A model generated the notes under the pieces. That model did not search any database, was not told the DNA's origin, and was given only the letters and a program-made list of their open reading frames with translations. The position numbers were made by a program, and so were the translations under genes. Below, in pieces: positions 27,236 to 35,935 of a stretch of DNA of 51,272 bases (the stretch's first letter is position 1; each line of letters begins with the position of its first letter). The stretch comes from Devosia sp. (GTDB taxonomy: Bacteria > Pseudomonadota > Alphaproteobacteria > Rhizobiales > Devosiaceae), in assembly GCF_014860165.1 (NCBI RefSeq), contig NZ_JACZKG010000021.1, positions 1-51,272 on the forward strand, written 5' to 3'.

Positions 27236-27925
27236 ATGTCCCGCACCGCCCGCCTGCTCGACCTGCTGCAATTGCTGCGCAACCGATCGACCCCGATTAC
27301 CGGTCCGGCGCTGGCGCAGGAACTCGGCATTTCCATCCGCTCGCTCTACCGCGACATCGCGACCCTGCAAGCGCAAGGCGCCGACGTCGTCGGTGAACCG
27401 GGCCTGGGCTACGTGCTCAGACCCGGCTTCACGCTGCCGCCGCTGATGTTCTCGGCCGACGAGATCGAGGCTATCGTGCTGGGCTCGCGCTGGGTGGCGG
27501 CCCGCGCCGATGACAGCAGGCTCAGCCAGTCGGCCCGCCAGGCCCTGAGCAAGATCACCGCCGTGTTGCCTGCCGAATTGCGCGAGCGCGCCGAGGCCAC
27601 CAACCTGCTCGTGGCACGCATGGGCCTGGCGTCGGCCAGCATAGATGCCGGGGTAATCCGGCTGGCCATCCGCAATGAGCGCAAGCTGGTGATCACCTAT
27701 AGGGGACCTGATGGCGGCGAAACCAACCGAACCATCTGGCCGTTTATGATCGGTTTTTTCGAACAGGTCCGTGTCGTCGCCGGTTGGTGCGAATTGCGGC
27801 AGGACTACCGCCATTTCCGCGTTGATCGCATTACCCGGCTCGAAGCGACCGACATCCGCTACCCGCGCCGGCGCGCCGTCATGCTCAAGGAGTGGCGCGC
27901 GCAACAGAATGTGCCACCCGTCTGA
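27236..27925 (+). CDS. YafY-type transcriptional regulator (HTH + WYL domain)
   Basis: A 229-residue regulator. The N-terminal winged helix (about 1-60: RLLDLLQLLRNRST..., LGISIRSLYRDIATLQAQG) is of the DeoR-like HTH_11 type, and the C-terminal WYL domain (about 130-220) binds a ligand. Proteins like this often sit beside a VOC-family gene, as here. ATG is only 12 bases after the rne terminator and has no Shine-Dalgarno, so its promoter lies within or before the terminator, or expression is by read-through or leaderless translation. The ligand is unknown. Confidence 0.88.
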   Translation: MSRTARLLDLLQLLRNRSTPITGPALAQELGISIRSLYRDIATLQAQGADVVGEPGLGYVLRPGFTLPPLMFSADEIEAIVLGSRWVAARADDSRLSQSARQALSKITAVLPAELRERAEATNLLVARMGLASASIDAGVIRLAIRNERKLVITYRGPDGGETNRTIWPFMIGFFEQVRVVAGWCELRQDYRHFRVDRITRLEATDIRYPRRRAVMLKEWRAQQNVPPV

Positions 27926-27988
27926 CAGCCACTGCCGAAAACTGGCAGTCCCGGCCGGTAACGTCTCCCCATCAACAAGGAGACAGAC

Positions 27989-28360
27989 ATGCGCACACTC
28001 AACTACATCCTGCTCGCCGTCGCCGATCCCGCCGCGAGTGCCAGCTTCTACTCTGCACTGCTCGGCGTCCAGCCGGTGGAGAATTCGCCGACCTTCGTGC
28101 TCTATGTGCTGCCCAATGGCATCAAGCTGGGTCTGTGGATCAAGGGCGAGATCGAGCCTGCGCCGCGCGCGGCTGGCGGCATCGAAGTCTGCTTCAGCGA
28201 AGACGGTTACGACGCCGTCCGCACGACCTTCGATGACTGGGAGCAGAAGGCCAGGATCATCCAGCAGCCGACCGAGATGGATTTCGGCTTCACCTTCGTC
28301 GTTGAGGATCCCGATGGCCACCGCCTTCGCGTCTTTGCACCAGCGCCGCGCCCGCGCTGA
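27989..28360 (+). CDS. VOC-family (glyoxalase/bleomycin-resistance-like) protein
   Basis: A 123-residue vicinal-oxygen-chelate fold protein: NYILLAVADPAASASFYSALLG at the N-terminus and FTFVVEDPDGHRLRVFAP at the C-terminus are typical half-motifs. The usual metal ligand positions are not clearly His/Glu in the first half, so it may bind a ligand without catalysis. AAGGAG precedes the ATG by six bases. It lies 63 bases after the WYL regulator and shares its transcription unit, so the regulator probably controls it. Confidence 0.85.
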   Translation: MRTLNYILLAVADPAASASFYSALLGVQPVENSPTFVLYVLPNGIKLGLWIKGEIEPAPRAAGGIEVCFSEDGYDAVRTTFDDWEQKARIIQQPTEMDFGFTFVVEDPDGHRLRVFAPAPRPR

Positions 28361-28397
28361 CGGAACCGATTTGCCGCTTGCGGCCTAGAGCGACGAA

Positions 28398-28420
28398 GGC
28401 GGCCCCCGGGCCGCCTTTTT
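28398..28420 (+). terminator. Intrinsic terminator after the WYL-VOC pair
   Basis: GGCGGCC (28398-28404), loop CCCG, GGCCGCC (28409-28415), then TTTTT. The stem is identical to the rne terminator at 27198-27224. It separates this unit from the convergent gene ending at 28430. Confidence 0.92.
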
Positions 28421-28429
28421 CGTTCCGGC

Positions 28430-29014
28430 TCAGACCTGCCGGCTTTTCACCACCAGTTGCCGCCGCAGGATCTGCACGCCCTCCTCGGGCGTTCGCAGCA
28501 AGGTCAGGTTGGTATAATCGGCCTGGCCGGTCCGCTGCGGGTGAGTGTGTCCCGGCAGTTCCATCCGCCGTCGATCCGGCCCCAGATAGGTGCGCGTCTC
28601 GACATAGATGTGTTCCTGGCCGATCTGGTTCGCCAGCCGTGCGCTGAGGATGTGGCTGTTCTCGGGCAGGCAGATGACGTCGTCGAACCCCATCTCGATA
28701 TAGTCCAGCACCTCGTCGGCCGGTCCGTCCTGCAGAAACAGCACGATCGGGGCGAAGCAGATATTGATCGAGCTGGCCCGGCGCAGCTTTGCCAGCAATT
28801 GCCGCTTGGCCTCGATGCCGATGCCATAATGCACCAGGAAGAAGAGCAGCCGGTGGGCGCTCCAGTCATTGGTGAAGTGGGAAAAGTCTGCAACGACGCC
28901 GAAGCCGACCTTCTGGCCGAGCGAAATCAGCGCGGCAGAATCGAACTCGTCATGAGCGACCACCAGGGCGGCACAATGGGCGAGCACGTCGGGGTCGGCA
29001 GCATGTGCATGCAT
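28430..29014 (-). CDS. Degenerate receiver-domain protein with a GPDRRR tail motif
   Basis: A 194-residue protein of unrecognised role. The first 130 residues have the strand/helix rhythm of a response-regulator receiver: AALVVAHDEFDSAALISLG at beta1, HRLLFFLVHYGI at beta3, APIVLFLQDGPADEVLDYIEMGFDDVICLP at beta4-beta5. But the phosphoacceptor Asp at beta3 and the Lys of the beta5 KP motif are absent (VICLPE). The tail has ETRTYLGPDRRR, a motif I recall from alphaproteobacterial signalling proteins. ATG is preceded by GGGAGG. A phosphorylation-independent pseudo-receiver is the best reading; the fold itself is inferred, not certain. Confidence 0.6.
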   Translation of the reverse strand: MHAHAADPDVLAHCAALVVAHDEFDSAALISLGQKVGFGVVADFSHFTNDWSAHRLLFFLVHYGIGIEAKRQLLAKLRRASSINICFAPIVLFLQDGPADEVLDYIEMGFDDVICLPENSHILSARLANQIGQEHIYVETRTYLGPDRRRMELPGHTHPQRTGQADYTNLTLLRTPEEGVQILRRQLVVKSRQV

Positions 29015-29136
29015 GGCATGGACCTCCCATCCTTACCAACGCAGGCACAAGCATAGAGAACGGACATTAAGGCCGCTTTCCGTGGTCAGATAAATTTGGA
29101 AGCGCCGGACAGCGCGCGGCGTTGACCGCCACCGCC

Positions 29137-30282
29137 CTATTTCAGGAACGCCGCCATGCGCTCAAGCGCTTGTTCGATCGTTTCGCGCCGGCCGGCATAC
29201 GAGAATCGCACATAGCGATTGCCCCCTGCCCGGTCGAAGTCGATGCCCGGCGTCGCCGCCACCCCTGCCTGGTCGAGCAGCGTTTCGCAAAAGCTCATCG
29301 AGTCATTCGAGAAGTCGGAAATTCCGGCATAGGCGTAGAATGCTCCGTCCGAGGCGGCCCCGATGTCGAAGCCCAGCGCGCGCAGTCCGTCGTTGAGCAG
29401 GCCTCGATTGGCGGCATAGCCGGCCTTCTGCTCCTCGGCATAGTCACGCTCCCCGAGCGCCACTGTCGCCGCGATCTGGCTCAGTGTCGGGGCCGAAATG
29501 AACAGATTCTGCTGCAGGATTTCGGCGCGACGGACCAGCTCATCGGGCAGCACCATCCAGCCGATGCGCCAGCCGGTCATGCAATAGTATTTGGAGAAGC
29601 TGTTGATGATGATGGCGTCGCGCGTCAGCTCGAGCGCGCTGACCGACGGGCCACGATAGTCGAGGCCGTGATAGATTTCGTCGGAGATCAAGCGCACGCC
29701 CAGCCGCTTGCAGGTGGCGACAATATCGGCAAGCTCGGCCCGATCCACAGCCGCGCCAGTGGGGTTGGCGGGGCTGGCAAACAGCAGCCCCTCGAATGGC
29801 GAGTCGGCGTGGGCGGCGGCGATATCGGCGCCGCTCAGCTTCCAGCCATTGGCCGGGGTGAGCGGGATTTCGACGATGCCAAAGCCCAGTCCCAGCAGGG
29901 TGTTCACATAGGCGGGGTAGCCCGGCCGGGTGATGGCGATCCTGGCGCCGGGGCGGAAGGCGGTGTGAAAGGCGATGATGAAGCCGGCGGACGACCCCAT
30001 GGTGCAGACGATGGAGTCGGGGTCGACGGCGACGCCGTGCCAATCGGCATAATAGGCCGCCAGACCGTCACGCAGCTCGGCCATGCCCTTGGCATTGGTA
30101 TAGCCCTGCGCCTGCGGCAGGGCCTTGCCGACCGCCTCGATCACCCGTGGCGCGGGTGGCGCGCCGGGCTCGCCGACTTCCAGGTGGCAGACGGTCTGGC
30201 CCGTCGCCTCTATCGCCTTGGCGCGTTTGAGGATTTCCATGGCGTGGAACGGCATAAGGCCGTCGGCGGGCTTCTCGGTCAT
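29137..30282 (-). CDS. Pyridoxal phosphate-dependent class I/II aminotransferase
   Basis: A 381-residue fold-type I aminotransferase. Visible are HLEVGEPGAPPAP at the N-terminus, the PLP region GSSAGFIIAFHT, FASPANPTGA, SDEIYHGLDY and the Schiff-base Lys in NSFSKYYCMTGWRIGW, then RFSYAG with the substrate-carboxylate Arg. The amino donor is not decided by sequence; aspartate- or alanine-type enzymes are equally possible. It is divergent from the thiol oxidoreductase gene and not in an obvious pathway operon. Confidence 0.9.
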   Translation of the reverse strand: MTEKPADGLMPFHAMEILKRAKAIEATGQTVCHLEVGEPGAPPAPRVIEAVGKALPQAQGYTNAKGMAELRDGLAAYYADWHGVAVDPDSIVCTMGSSAGFIIAFHTAFRPGARIAITRPGYPAYVNTLLGLGFGIVEIPLTPANGWKLSGADIAAAHADSPFEGLLFASPANPTGAAVDRAELADIVATCKRLGVRLISDEIYHGLDYRGPSVSALELTRDAIIINSFSKYYCMTGWRIGWMVLPDELVRRAEILQQNLFISAPTLSQIAATVALGERDYAEEQKAGYAANRGLLNDGLRALGFDIGAASDGAFYAYAGISDFSNDSMSFCETLLDQAGVAATPGIDFDRAGGNRYVRFSYAGRRETIEQALERMAAFLK

Positions 30283-30440
30283 GACTGCGTTCCTTGCTGG
30301 CCCCTTCGCCTAACCGCTTCGACAGCGTCCCTCAACAACAATTGATGCGGGTGTCAGGTCCGCGTTCACTCCCTGCTGCCAATGTGGCTTTGCGTCTGCT
30401 AGAAGGCTGGCCGACTAATGTATGGGGGAACCACCAGTTC

Positions 30441-31310
30441 ATGTCGCGCGTCACTCTTGCCCTTGTCGCCCTCGTGGGCATCCTGGCCGGCGCCTTTGGC
30501 TATTCGGCACTGAACCGGCCAGCCCCGCAAACCGACATCCAGGCCGTGCAGGCCCTGATCGACGAAGCGATCTCCGCCTACGACGCCAAACAGGTCACGC
30601 AGGCCAGCAGCATCCCTCAGGATGTCGCCGCCATCGATCCCGCCGTGCTCAACCCGCTGATCGAATCCTATCTCATGAGCGACCCCAAGATCCTGCAGCG
30701 GATGTCTGTGGCGCTCGACACCACGATCCAGGCAGAGGAACGGTCGCAGGCGACCACGGCCATTGCCTCGATGCGCGAGGCCATTTTCAATGATCCGGGC
30801 CAGGTCGTGCTCGGCAATCCGGACGGCGACGTGACGCTGGTGGAGTTCTTCGACTACAATTGCGGCTATTGCCGCGCCGCCCTCCCCGATATGGCGACCC
30901 TGCTGGCTGAAGACCCCAATCTGCGCATCGTGCTCAAGGAATTCCCGATCCTTTCCAACGAGTCGATCGATGCGGCCCGCATCGCCGTGCTGGTCGGGAA
31001 GTCCGATGCCGACTACTGGAGCTTCCACGAAGCGCTGTTCACCAGCCGCAGCCAGGTCGACAAGCAGGTGGCACTGACCGCCGCCAAGGAACTCGGCCTG
31101 TCGCCGGTGGCGCTGGAGCTGGACATGGGAACGGAAGCCGTTTCCCAGACGATCCAGACCTCCTACGAGATCGCCCGCGCGCTCAACATCACCGGCACGC
31201 CGACCTACATCATCGGCAATGAGATCATCCCCGGCGCCATCGGCATCGATGAGCTGCGCAGCCGCATTGCCAATATGCGCAAATGCGGTGAAACCCAATG
31301 CGAGAGCTAA
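30441..31310 (+). CDS. Periplasmic DsbA-fold thiol oxidoreductase (ScsC-like)
   Basis: A 289-residue secreted or membrane-anchored protein (N-terminal helix [17 protein letters not shown]). An N-terminal helical segment ([20 protein letters not shown], about 70-90) resembles the oligomerisation region of ScsC-type proteins. The thioredoxin/DsbA domain has CGYC (141-144) after EFFDYN, and the cis-Pro loop GTPTYIIG. Predicted to oxidise or isomerise disulfides in the periplasm. ATG at 30441 is the only Met fitting a signal peptide. It opens the conserved series aroQ, accB, accC, aat. Confidence 0.9.
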   Translation: MSRVTLALVALVGILAGAFGYSALNRPAPQTDIQAVQALIDEAISAYDAKQVTQASSIPQDVAAIDPAVLNPLIESYLMSDPKILQRMSVALDTTIQAEERSQATTAIASMREAIFNDPGQVVLGNPDGDVTLVEFFDYNCGYCRAALPDMATLLAEDPNLRIVLKEFPILSNESIDAARIAVLVGKSDADYWSFHEALFTSRSQVDKQVALTAAKELGLSPVALELDMGTEAVSQTIQTSYEIARALNITGTPTYIIGNEIIPGAIGIDELRSRIANMRKCGETQCES

Positions 31311-31401
31311 GCCCTACTTTTGCCGGGATTTTTGCCTTTTCAGTGCAATTCGTGTAACCGCGCTTGCGCCGGTACGAACTGCCGGTGCAAAAGGCAAAAT
31401 C

Positions 31402-31839
31402 ATGGCTAAGCGCGTTCTCGTCCTCAACGGCCCGAACCTCAATCTGCTCGGTACCCGCGAGCCCGATATCTATGGCGCGGCAACGCTCAAGGATGTCGAG
31501 ACGCTGTGCAAGCAGACCGGCGAAGAGGTTGGCCTCAGCGTCGACTTCCGCCAGTCCAACCACGAGGGCGAGCTGGTCACCTGGATCCAGGATGCCCGCA
31601 AGACTGCCGATGCCATCCTCATCAACCCGGCTGCCTATTCGCACACCTCGGTCGCCATCCACGATGCCCTCAAAGCCGTCGGATTGCCGGTCGCGGAGGT
31701 GCATCTGAGCAATATCCACCAGCGCGAGGCCTTCCGGCACCATTCCTATGTGTCGGCGGTCGCATTTGGCGTCATTTGCGGCTTTGGCGTCACCGGGTAT
31801 AGACTGGCGCTGATGGCGCTTGCCGATAAACTCAAATAA
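31402..31839 (+). CDS. aroQ: Type II 3-dehydroquinate dehydratase
   Basis: Converts 3-dehydroquinate to 3-dehydroshikimate, the third step of the shikimate pathway. The 145-residue length is exact for type II enzymes. [19 protein letters not shown] contains the catalytic Tyr24 and Arg19 on the lid loop; [12 protein letters not shown] and [18 protein letters not shown] hold the other active-site residues. AAGG precedes the ATG. It lies 34 bases before accB, a usual neighbour in alphaproteobacteria. Confidence 0.96.
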   Translation: MAKRVLVLNGPNLNLLGTREPDIYGAATLKDVETLCKQTGEEVGLSVDFRQSNHEGELVTWIQDARKTADAILINPAAYSHTSVAIHDALKAVGLPVAEVHLSNIHQREAFRHHSYVSAVAFGVICGFGVTGYRLALMALADKLK

Positions 31840-31873
31840 CGATCAACGCGCCACGCGCGGGAGACCGACAAGA

Positions 31874-32368
31874 ATGACCAAGTCATCGCAAGACGATCAG
31901 GACCTGATCCGGGCCATTGCCGAGCTGCTCAACAAGGAAAATCTCGCCGAGATCGAGATCGAGAAGGAAGATTTCCGCGTCCGCGTTACGCGCTCCTATG
32001 CCAATGAAGCGCCGGTCTATGCGCAGGCGCCGCAGTATTTCGCGCCCCAGCCGGCCGCCGCACCGGCGACCCTGGCGCCAGCCGGCTCGGTGCCACCTGC
32101 GGCTCCCGCTGCCGCCGAAGACCTGGCTTCCAATCCGGGCACCCTCACCTCCCCGATGGTCGGCACCGCCTATCGCTCGCCCGAGCCGGGCAAGCCGACC
32201 TTTGCCGAAGTCGGTACCAAGGTCACCGAGGGACAGACCCTCCTCATCATCGAAGCGATGAAGACGATGAACCAGATCCCGGCGCACCGCTCGGGCACCG
32301 TCACGCGCATCCTCGTCCAGGATGCCCAGCCGGTGGAATACGGCGAGCCACTCGTCGTCATCGAGTAA
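31874..32368 (+). CDS. accB: Biotin carboxyl carrier protein of acetyl-CoA carboxylase
   Basis: Carries biotin between the biotin carboxylase and carboxyltransferase of acetyl-CoA carboxylase in fatty acid synthesis. The 164-residue protein has an N-terminal segment (about 10-40), an Ala/Pro linker (about 50-85) and the biotinyl domain, with the biotin-accepting Lys130 in EAMKTMNQ. Start [10 protein letters not shown] at 31874. It is 10 bases from accC, so the two are co-transcribed and probably coupled. Confidence 0.96.
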   Translation: MTKSSQDDQDLIRAIAELLNKENLAEIEIEKEDFRVRVTRSYANEAPVYAQAPQYFAPQPAAAPATLAPAGSVPPAAPAAAEDLASNPGTLTSPMVGTAYRSPEPGKPTFAEVGTKVTEGQTLLIIEAMKTMNQIPAHRSGTVTRILVQDAQPVEYGEPLVVIE

Positions 32369-32378
32369 GGGGACCCCG

Positions 32379-33725
32379 ATGTTTCAGAAGGTCCTCATCG
32401 CTAACAGAGGCGAAATCGCCCTGCGCATCCTGCGCGCCTGCAAGGAGCTCGGCATCCAGACCGTCGCGGTGCATTCCACCGCCGACGCCAATGCCATGCA
32501 TGTGCGCCTCGCCGACGAAAGCGTCTGCATCGGCCCGCCGGCCGCCAAGGACAGCTATCTAAACATTCCCTCGATCATGGCCGCCTGCGAGATCACCGGC
32601 GCCGATGCCGTGCACCCGGGCTACGGCTTCCTGTCGGAAAATGCCCGCTTCGCCAAGATCCTGACCGAGCACAAGGTGACCTTCATCGGTCCCTCGTCGC
32701 ACCATATCGAGATCATGGGCGACAAGATCACCGCCAAGAAAACGGCCGTCGAACTCGGCATTCCCGTGGTCCCCGGCTCGGCCGGCGCCGTGGAAAGCGA
32801 CGAAGAGGCGATCCGGACCGCCAGGGAAATCGGCTATCCTGTGCTGATCAAGGCGACTGCCGGCGGTGGTGGCCGCGGCATGAAGGTGGCGAAGACCGAG
32901 GCCGACGTACTCGAAGCCTGGTCCACCGCGCGCACCGAGGCCAAGGCCGCGTTCGGCAATGACTCGGTCTATATGGAAAAGTACCTCGGCAAGCCGCGGC
33001 ATATCGAGGTGCAGGTTCTCGGCGATGGCCAGGGCAATGCCGTGCATCTGGGCGTGCGCGACTGCTCGCTGCAGCGCCGGCACCAGAAGGTGTGGGAAGA
33101 AGCCGGTGGGCCGACCATCCTGCCCGAAGAGCGCGACAAGATCGGCGAGATCTGCGCCGCCGCGATGCGCAAGCTCAAATATTCGGGCGCAGGCACGATC
33201 GAGTTCCTGTACGAAAACGGCAATTTCTACTTCATCGAAATGAACACCCGCCTGCAGGTGGAGCACCCGGTCACCGAGCGCATCACCGGCATCGACATCG
33301 TCTATGAGCAGATCCGCGTCGCCTCCGGCGAAAAACTGTCGATGACGCAGAAGCAGGTGCAGTTCTATGGCCATGCCATCGAAGTGCGCATCAATGCCGA
33401 GGACCCGCAGACCTTCGCGCCCTCGCCGGGCACCATCACCTTCTACCACCCGGCTGGCGGCGTTGGCGTGCGCGTCGATTCGGCGGTCTATCAGGGCTAC
33501 AAGATTCCGCCCTATTACGACTCGCTGATCGGCAAGCTCATCGTCTATGGCCGCACGCGTGACGAATGCCTGCAGCGCCTGCGCCGCGCCATCGACGAAT
33601 TCGTGGTGGACGGCATCAAGACCACCCTGCCCCTGTTCCAGCGCCTGATCCGCGAGCCCGATATCCTGGCCGGCAATTACGACATCCACTGGCTGGAAAA
33701 ATACCTGGCCGAGAACAAGGTCTGA
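32379..33725 (+). CDS. accC: Biotin carboxylase of acetyl-CoA carboxylase
   Basis: ATP-dependent carboxylation of biotin on AccB, the first half of acetyl-CoA carboxylation. The 448-residue protein has the ATP-grasp fold: MFQKVLIANRGEIALRILRAC at the N-terminus, the glycine-rich loop KATAGGGGRGMK, CSLQRRHQKVWEEAG, FIEMNTRLQVEHPVTE and EVRINAEDP, all intact. AAGGGGA precedes the ATG. A short hairpin follows its stop. Confidence 0.97.
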   Translation: MFQKVLIANRGEIALRILRACKELGIQTVAVHSTADANAMHVRLADESVCIGPPAAKDSYLNIPSIMAACEITGADAVHPGYGFLSENARFAKILTEHKVTFIGPSSHHIEIMGDKITAKKTAVELGIPVVPGSAGAVESDEEAIRTAREIGYPVLIKATAGGGGRGMKVAKTEADVLEAWSTARTEAKAAFGNDSVYMEKYLGKPRHIEVQVLGDGQGNAVHLGVRDCSLQRRHQKVWEEAGGPTILPEERDKIGEICAAAMRKLKYSGAGTIEFLYENGNFYFIEMNTRLQVEHPVTERITGIDIVYEQIRVASGEKLSMTQKQVQFYGHAIEVRINAEDPQTFAPSPGTITFYHPAGGVGVRVDSAVYQGYKIPPYYDSLIGKLIVYGRTRDECLQRLRRAIDEFVVDGIKTTLPLFQRLIREPDILAGNYDIHWLEKYLAENKV

Positions 33726-33734
33726 GGCATTGAA

Positions 33735-33755
33735 GGGGCGCATTGCGCCCCTTTT
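33735..33755 (+). terminator. Short intrinsic terminator or attenuator between accC and aat
   Basis: GGGGCGC (33735-33741), loop ATT, GCGCCCC (33745-33751), then TTTT and G. The T-tract is short, so partial read-through into aat (ATG at 33775) is likely. Confidence 0.7.
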
Positions 33756-33774
33756 GTCTGGTGCGGAGCCCGCC

Positions 33775-34413
33775 ATGTCCAAACCCAGCCCCTTCGACAT
33801 CGAAATCACCCCAGAACTGATCGTCCGGGCCTACCGCGCCGGCATCTTCCCGATGTCCGAGGATGCCGAGGACGAGGATTTGTTCTGGGTCAGCTCGGAA
33901 ATGCGCGGCATCATCCCGTTGGATGGCTTCCATCTCTCCGCCAGCCTGCGCAAGGCGATCCGCAAGTCCGGCTTCACCGTCAAGGTCGATACCGATTTCG
34001 AAGCCATTATCGAGGGCTGCGCCACCGTGGGCGAGGATCGCGACACGACCTGGATCAACCGGACCATCCGCACCGTCTATGGCGAACTGTTCCGCCGCGG
34101 CGTGGCGCGTACGGTGGAGGTCTGGGATGGGCCAGAGCTGGTCGGCGGGCTCTATGGCCTGGCCATCGGCGGGGCCTTCTTCGGGGAATCGATGTTCCAC
34201 CGCAAGACCAATGCCAGCAAGATGGCCATGGCGCATCTGGTGGAGCGGCTCAAGGCTGGTGGCTTCGTGCTGCTCGATACCCAGTTCGTGACGCCGCACC
34301 TGGCCTCGCTCGGCGGCATCGAGATCCCGCGCGAGGAGTACGAGGAGCGCCTCGCCGAAGCGCTGCTCGTGGCGGGTGACTGGTCGGCCTGGGACCGGCG
34401 CACCACTACTTGA
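33775..34413 (+). CDS. aat: Leucyl/phenylalanyl-tRNA--protein transferase
   Basis: Adds Leu or Phe to proteins with N-terminal Arg or Lys, marking them for ClpS/ClpAP degradation (N-degron pathway). The 212-residue protein has AYRAGIFPMSED near the N-terminus, FWVSSEMRGIIPLDGFH, TWINRTIRTVY, GGLYGLAIGGAFFGESMFH and LLDTQFVTPHLASLGGIEI. All are family hallmarks. It follows accC through a weak terminator, and its 3' end overlaps the convergent GyrI-like gene by eight bases. Confidence 0.95.
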   Translation: MSKPSPFDIEITPELIVRAYRAGIFPMSEDAEDEDLFWVSSEMRGIIPLDGFHLSASLRKAIRKSGFTVKVDTDFEAIIEGCATVGEDRDTTWINRTIRTVYGELFRRGVARTVEVWDGPELVGGLYGLAIGGAFFGESMFHRKTNASKMAMAHLVERLKAGGFVLLDTQFVTPHLASLGGIEIPREEYEERLAEALLVAGDWSAWDRRTTT

Positions 34414-34897
34414 TGCGGAAGGCGATCTCGGTAACCGGATGACCCGAGGGGTCTTCGCCGGGGTCCTTGTGATAGATTTCAAGCCGCGTGGCGCCGACGA
34501 AACTGTCGCCTTGGACCGTACCGTCAAAGTCGTGGCCCTGCGCCCGCGCCCATTCATCGAGCTTCATATTGGCATCGTGGAGCTCGTGATAGGGCACCGT
34601 CGCCGTGATCGAGGCATATTTCCCTCCCGGCAGGGTGCCGGTGGCAAAGCGTCCCTCCGGTGGCAGCACCCGATCGGTGGGCATGCCCACCTGCATCTCC
34701 ATGATACCGCCGGGAAAGAAGCTCACATAGTTGAAGAATGGCGCACCGGTCAGCTCGCCGCCTTTCTCCTTCACCCACTTGATGACATCGTCGATCAGGG
34801 GTGGCGCCTGCTCGGAAATTTCCGGCTGGCGCAGCTTGAGCAGGATGGCGGCAAAGGGCTGGAAGGCTTTTTCGACGATCATTGGTTCGGTCAGCAT
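34406..34897 (-). CDS. GyrI-like small-molecule-binding domain protein
   Basis: A 163-residue stand-alone domain of the GyrI-like/AraC effector-binding type. Visible features are IMEMQVGMPTDRVLPPEGRFATGTLPGGKYASITATVPYHELHDANMKLDEWA and a C-terminal TRLEIYHKDP...EIAFRIK. A conserved glutamate near the C-terminus (LEIYHKDP) is where such proteins contact ligand. No DNA-binding domain is attached. ATG at 34897 is preceded by AGGAGG. The ligand is unknown; relatives sequester or hydrolyse small hydrophobic compounds. It is co-oriented with the SDR gene upstream. Confidence 0.8.
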   Translation of the reverse strand: MLTEPMIVEKAFQPFAAILLKLRQPEISEQAPPLIDDVIKWVKEKGGELTGAPFFNYVSFFPGGIMEMQVGMPTDRVLPPEGRFATGTLPGGKYASITATVPYHELHDANMKLDEWARAQGHDFDGTVQGDSFVGATRLEIYHKDPGEDPSGHPVTEIAFRIK

Positions 34898-34960
34898 GGG
34901 GTCCTCCTTGGATGCAGCCACCCTAGCGCCCGCCGCGAGCCGCGCTTGATCGGGCTTGCG

Positions 34961-35746
34961 CTAATCGACCTGCGCCCCGCCCGTGGCATTGGCCAGCGTC
35001 GCCGTCATGCCCGCCGCCAGGTCGCTCGAGAGCAGCACGGCGGCATCGGCCACCTGGGCCAATGCGGTGATCCGGCGCAGCGGCGTGTCCTTGGCGAATT
35101 CCTGGTGGACCTCGTCGAAGGTCATGCCCTTCTCGTCCGCCCGCAGTTGCCAGGCTTCGCGCACGCCCGGTGCGTCGGGAGAGCCGGGTGAGCGCACCCA
35201 GCAGACGCGCACGCCCTGCGGGCCCTCCTCGATGCCCAGCTGGCGCAGGAAGTTCTCGACCGCAGCACAGGCAATGCCAAAGCCGCCGACATAGGCAACC
35301 GGCCAGCGCGCGACATTGGCGGTGATGCCGACAATGGCCCCGCCGCCATTCTCCCCCATATGCCGGGCGACCACGGTTCCGGTATTGAACCACGAAAGCA
35401 TCGAAAGCCGGATCGGCTCCATCATGCGCTCGAAAGCCATGTCGCCCAGCAGCTCACCCTGGGTATCGGCCCAGGAGACACCGTTGAACATCAGCTTGAC
35501 CGGGCCGGCCTTGGCCACGACGTCGGCCAGGTGCGCATCGACCGACAGGCGATCCATGACATCGAGCGTGGCGATCTCGGCCCGGCCGCCGGCAGCCGTG
35601 ATCTCCCCGGCCACCGCCTCGAGCCCGGCGCGATTACGCGCCGCCAGGAAGACGCGGGCGCCTTCGCGCGCATAGGCTTTGGCGACTGCGCCACCGACGG
35701 CACCGCTGCCGCCATAGACGATGGCGGTCTTGTTGTTGAGCAGCAT
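34961..35746 (-). CDS. Short-chain dehydrogenase-like protein without the YxxxK catalytic pair
   Basis: A 261-residue Rossmann protein. The nucleotide-binding motif YGGSGAVGGAVA (11-22), ARN for the cofactor ribose and LDVMD (61-65) are typical of the SDR superfamily. Where the catalytic motif Y-x-x-x-K-A-A-x-E should be, the sequence is F-G-I-A-C-A-A-V-E (156-164), and the catalytic Ser position falls at GITANVA. So both Tyr and Lys are replaced (Phe and Cys). A nearby Tyr152 does not restore the spacing to a Lys. Activity as a normal reductase is doubtful. GGAGGGAAA precedes the ATG. Confidence 0.85.
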   Translation of the reverse strand: MLLNNKTAIVYGGSGAVGGAVAKAYAREGARVFLAARNRAGLEAVAGEITAAGGRAEIATLDVMDRLSVDAHLADVVAKAGPVKLMFNGVSWADTQGELLGDMAFERMMEPIRLSMLSWFNTGTVVARHMGENGGGAIVGITANVARWPVAYVGGFGIACAAVENFLRQLGIEEGPQGVRVCWVRSPGSPDAPGVREAWQLRADEKGMTFDEVHQEFAKDTPLRRITALAQVADAAVLLSSDLAAGMTATLANATGGAQVD

Positions 35747-35879
35747 GCAATTTCCCTCCGGACCGACCACAGCCTCGTGCCACGGTACCCCGAGGTCAAG
35801 GACGGACGTGTTGGAGGCAAGCCGACAACAACGGCGCGAGAATCCATAGCCGTAGCGGCAGGCCCATAACCACCGCACG

Positions 35880-35906
35880 TCACCCTCGGGCTTGACCCGA
35901 GGGTGA
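35880..35906. repeat. REP-like perfect palindrome
   Basis: TCACCCTCGGG (35880-35890), loop CTTGA, CCCGAGGGTGA (35896-35906): an 11-bp perfect stem. The central 21 bases are the exact reverse complement of 2937-2957, 33 kb away, so this is a dispersed repeat. It lies between the SDR and DUF2155 genes and may act as a 3' stabiliser or transcription end for the latter. Confidence 0.75.
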
Positions 35907-35935
35907 CGGCTGGTGGGTGGTGAGAGCTTTGGTGT

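Noticed and set aside
24404..28321. Minus-strand open frame of 1305 codons opposite rne
   Set aside because: It is the antisense shadow of the G+C-rich rne gene and its downstream genes; composition is codon-mirror like, and rne has all catalytic motifs.
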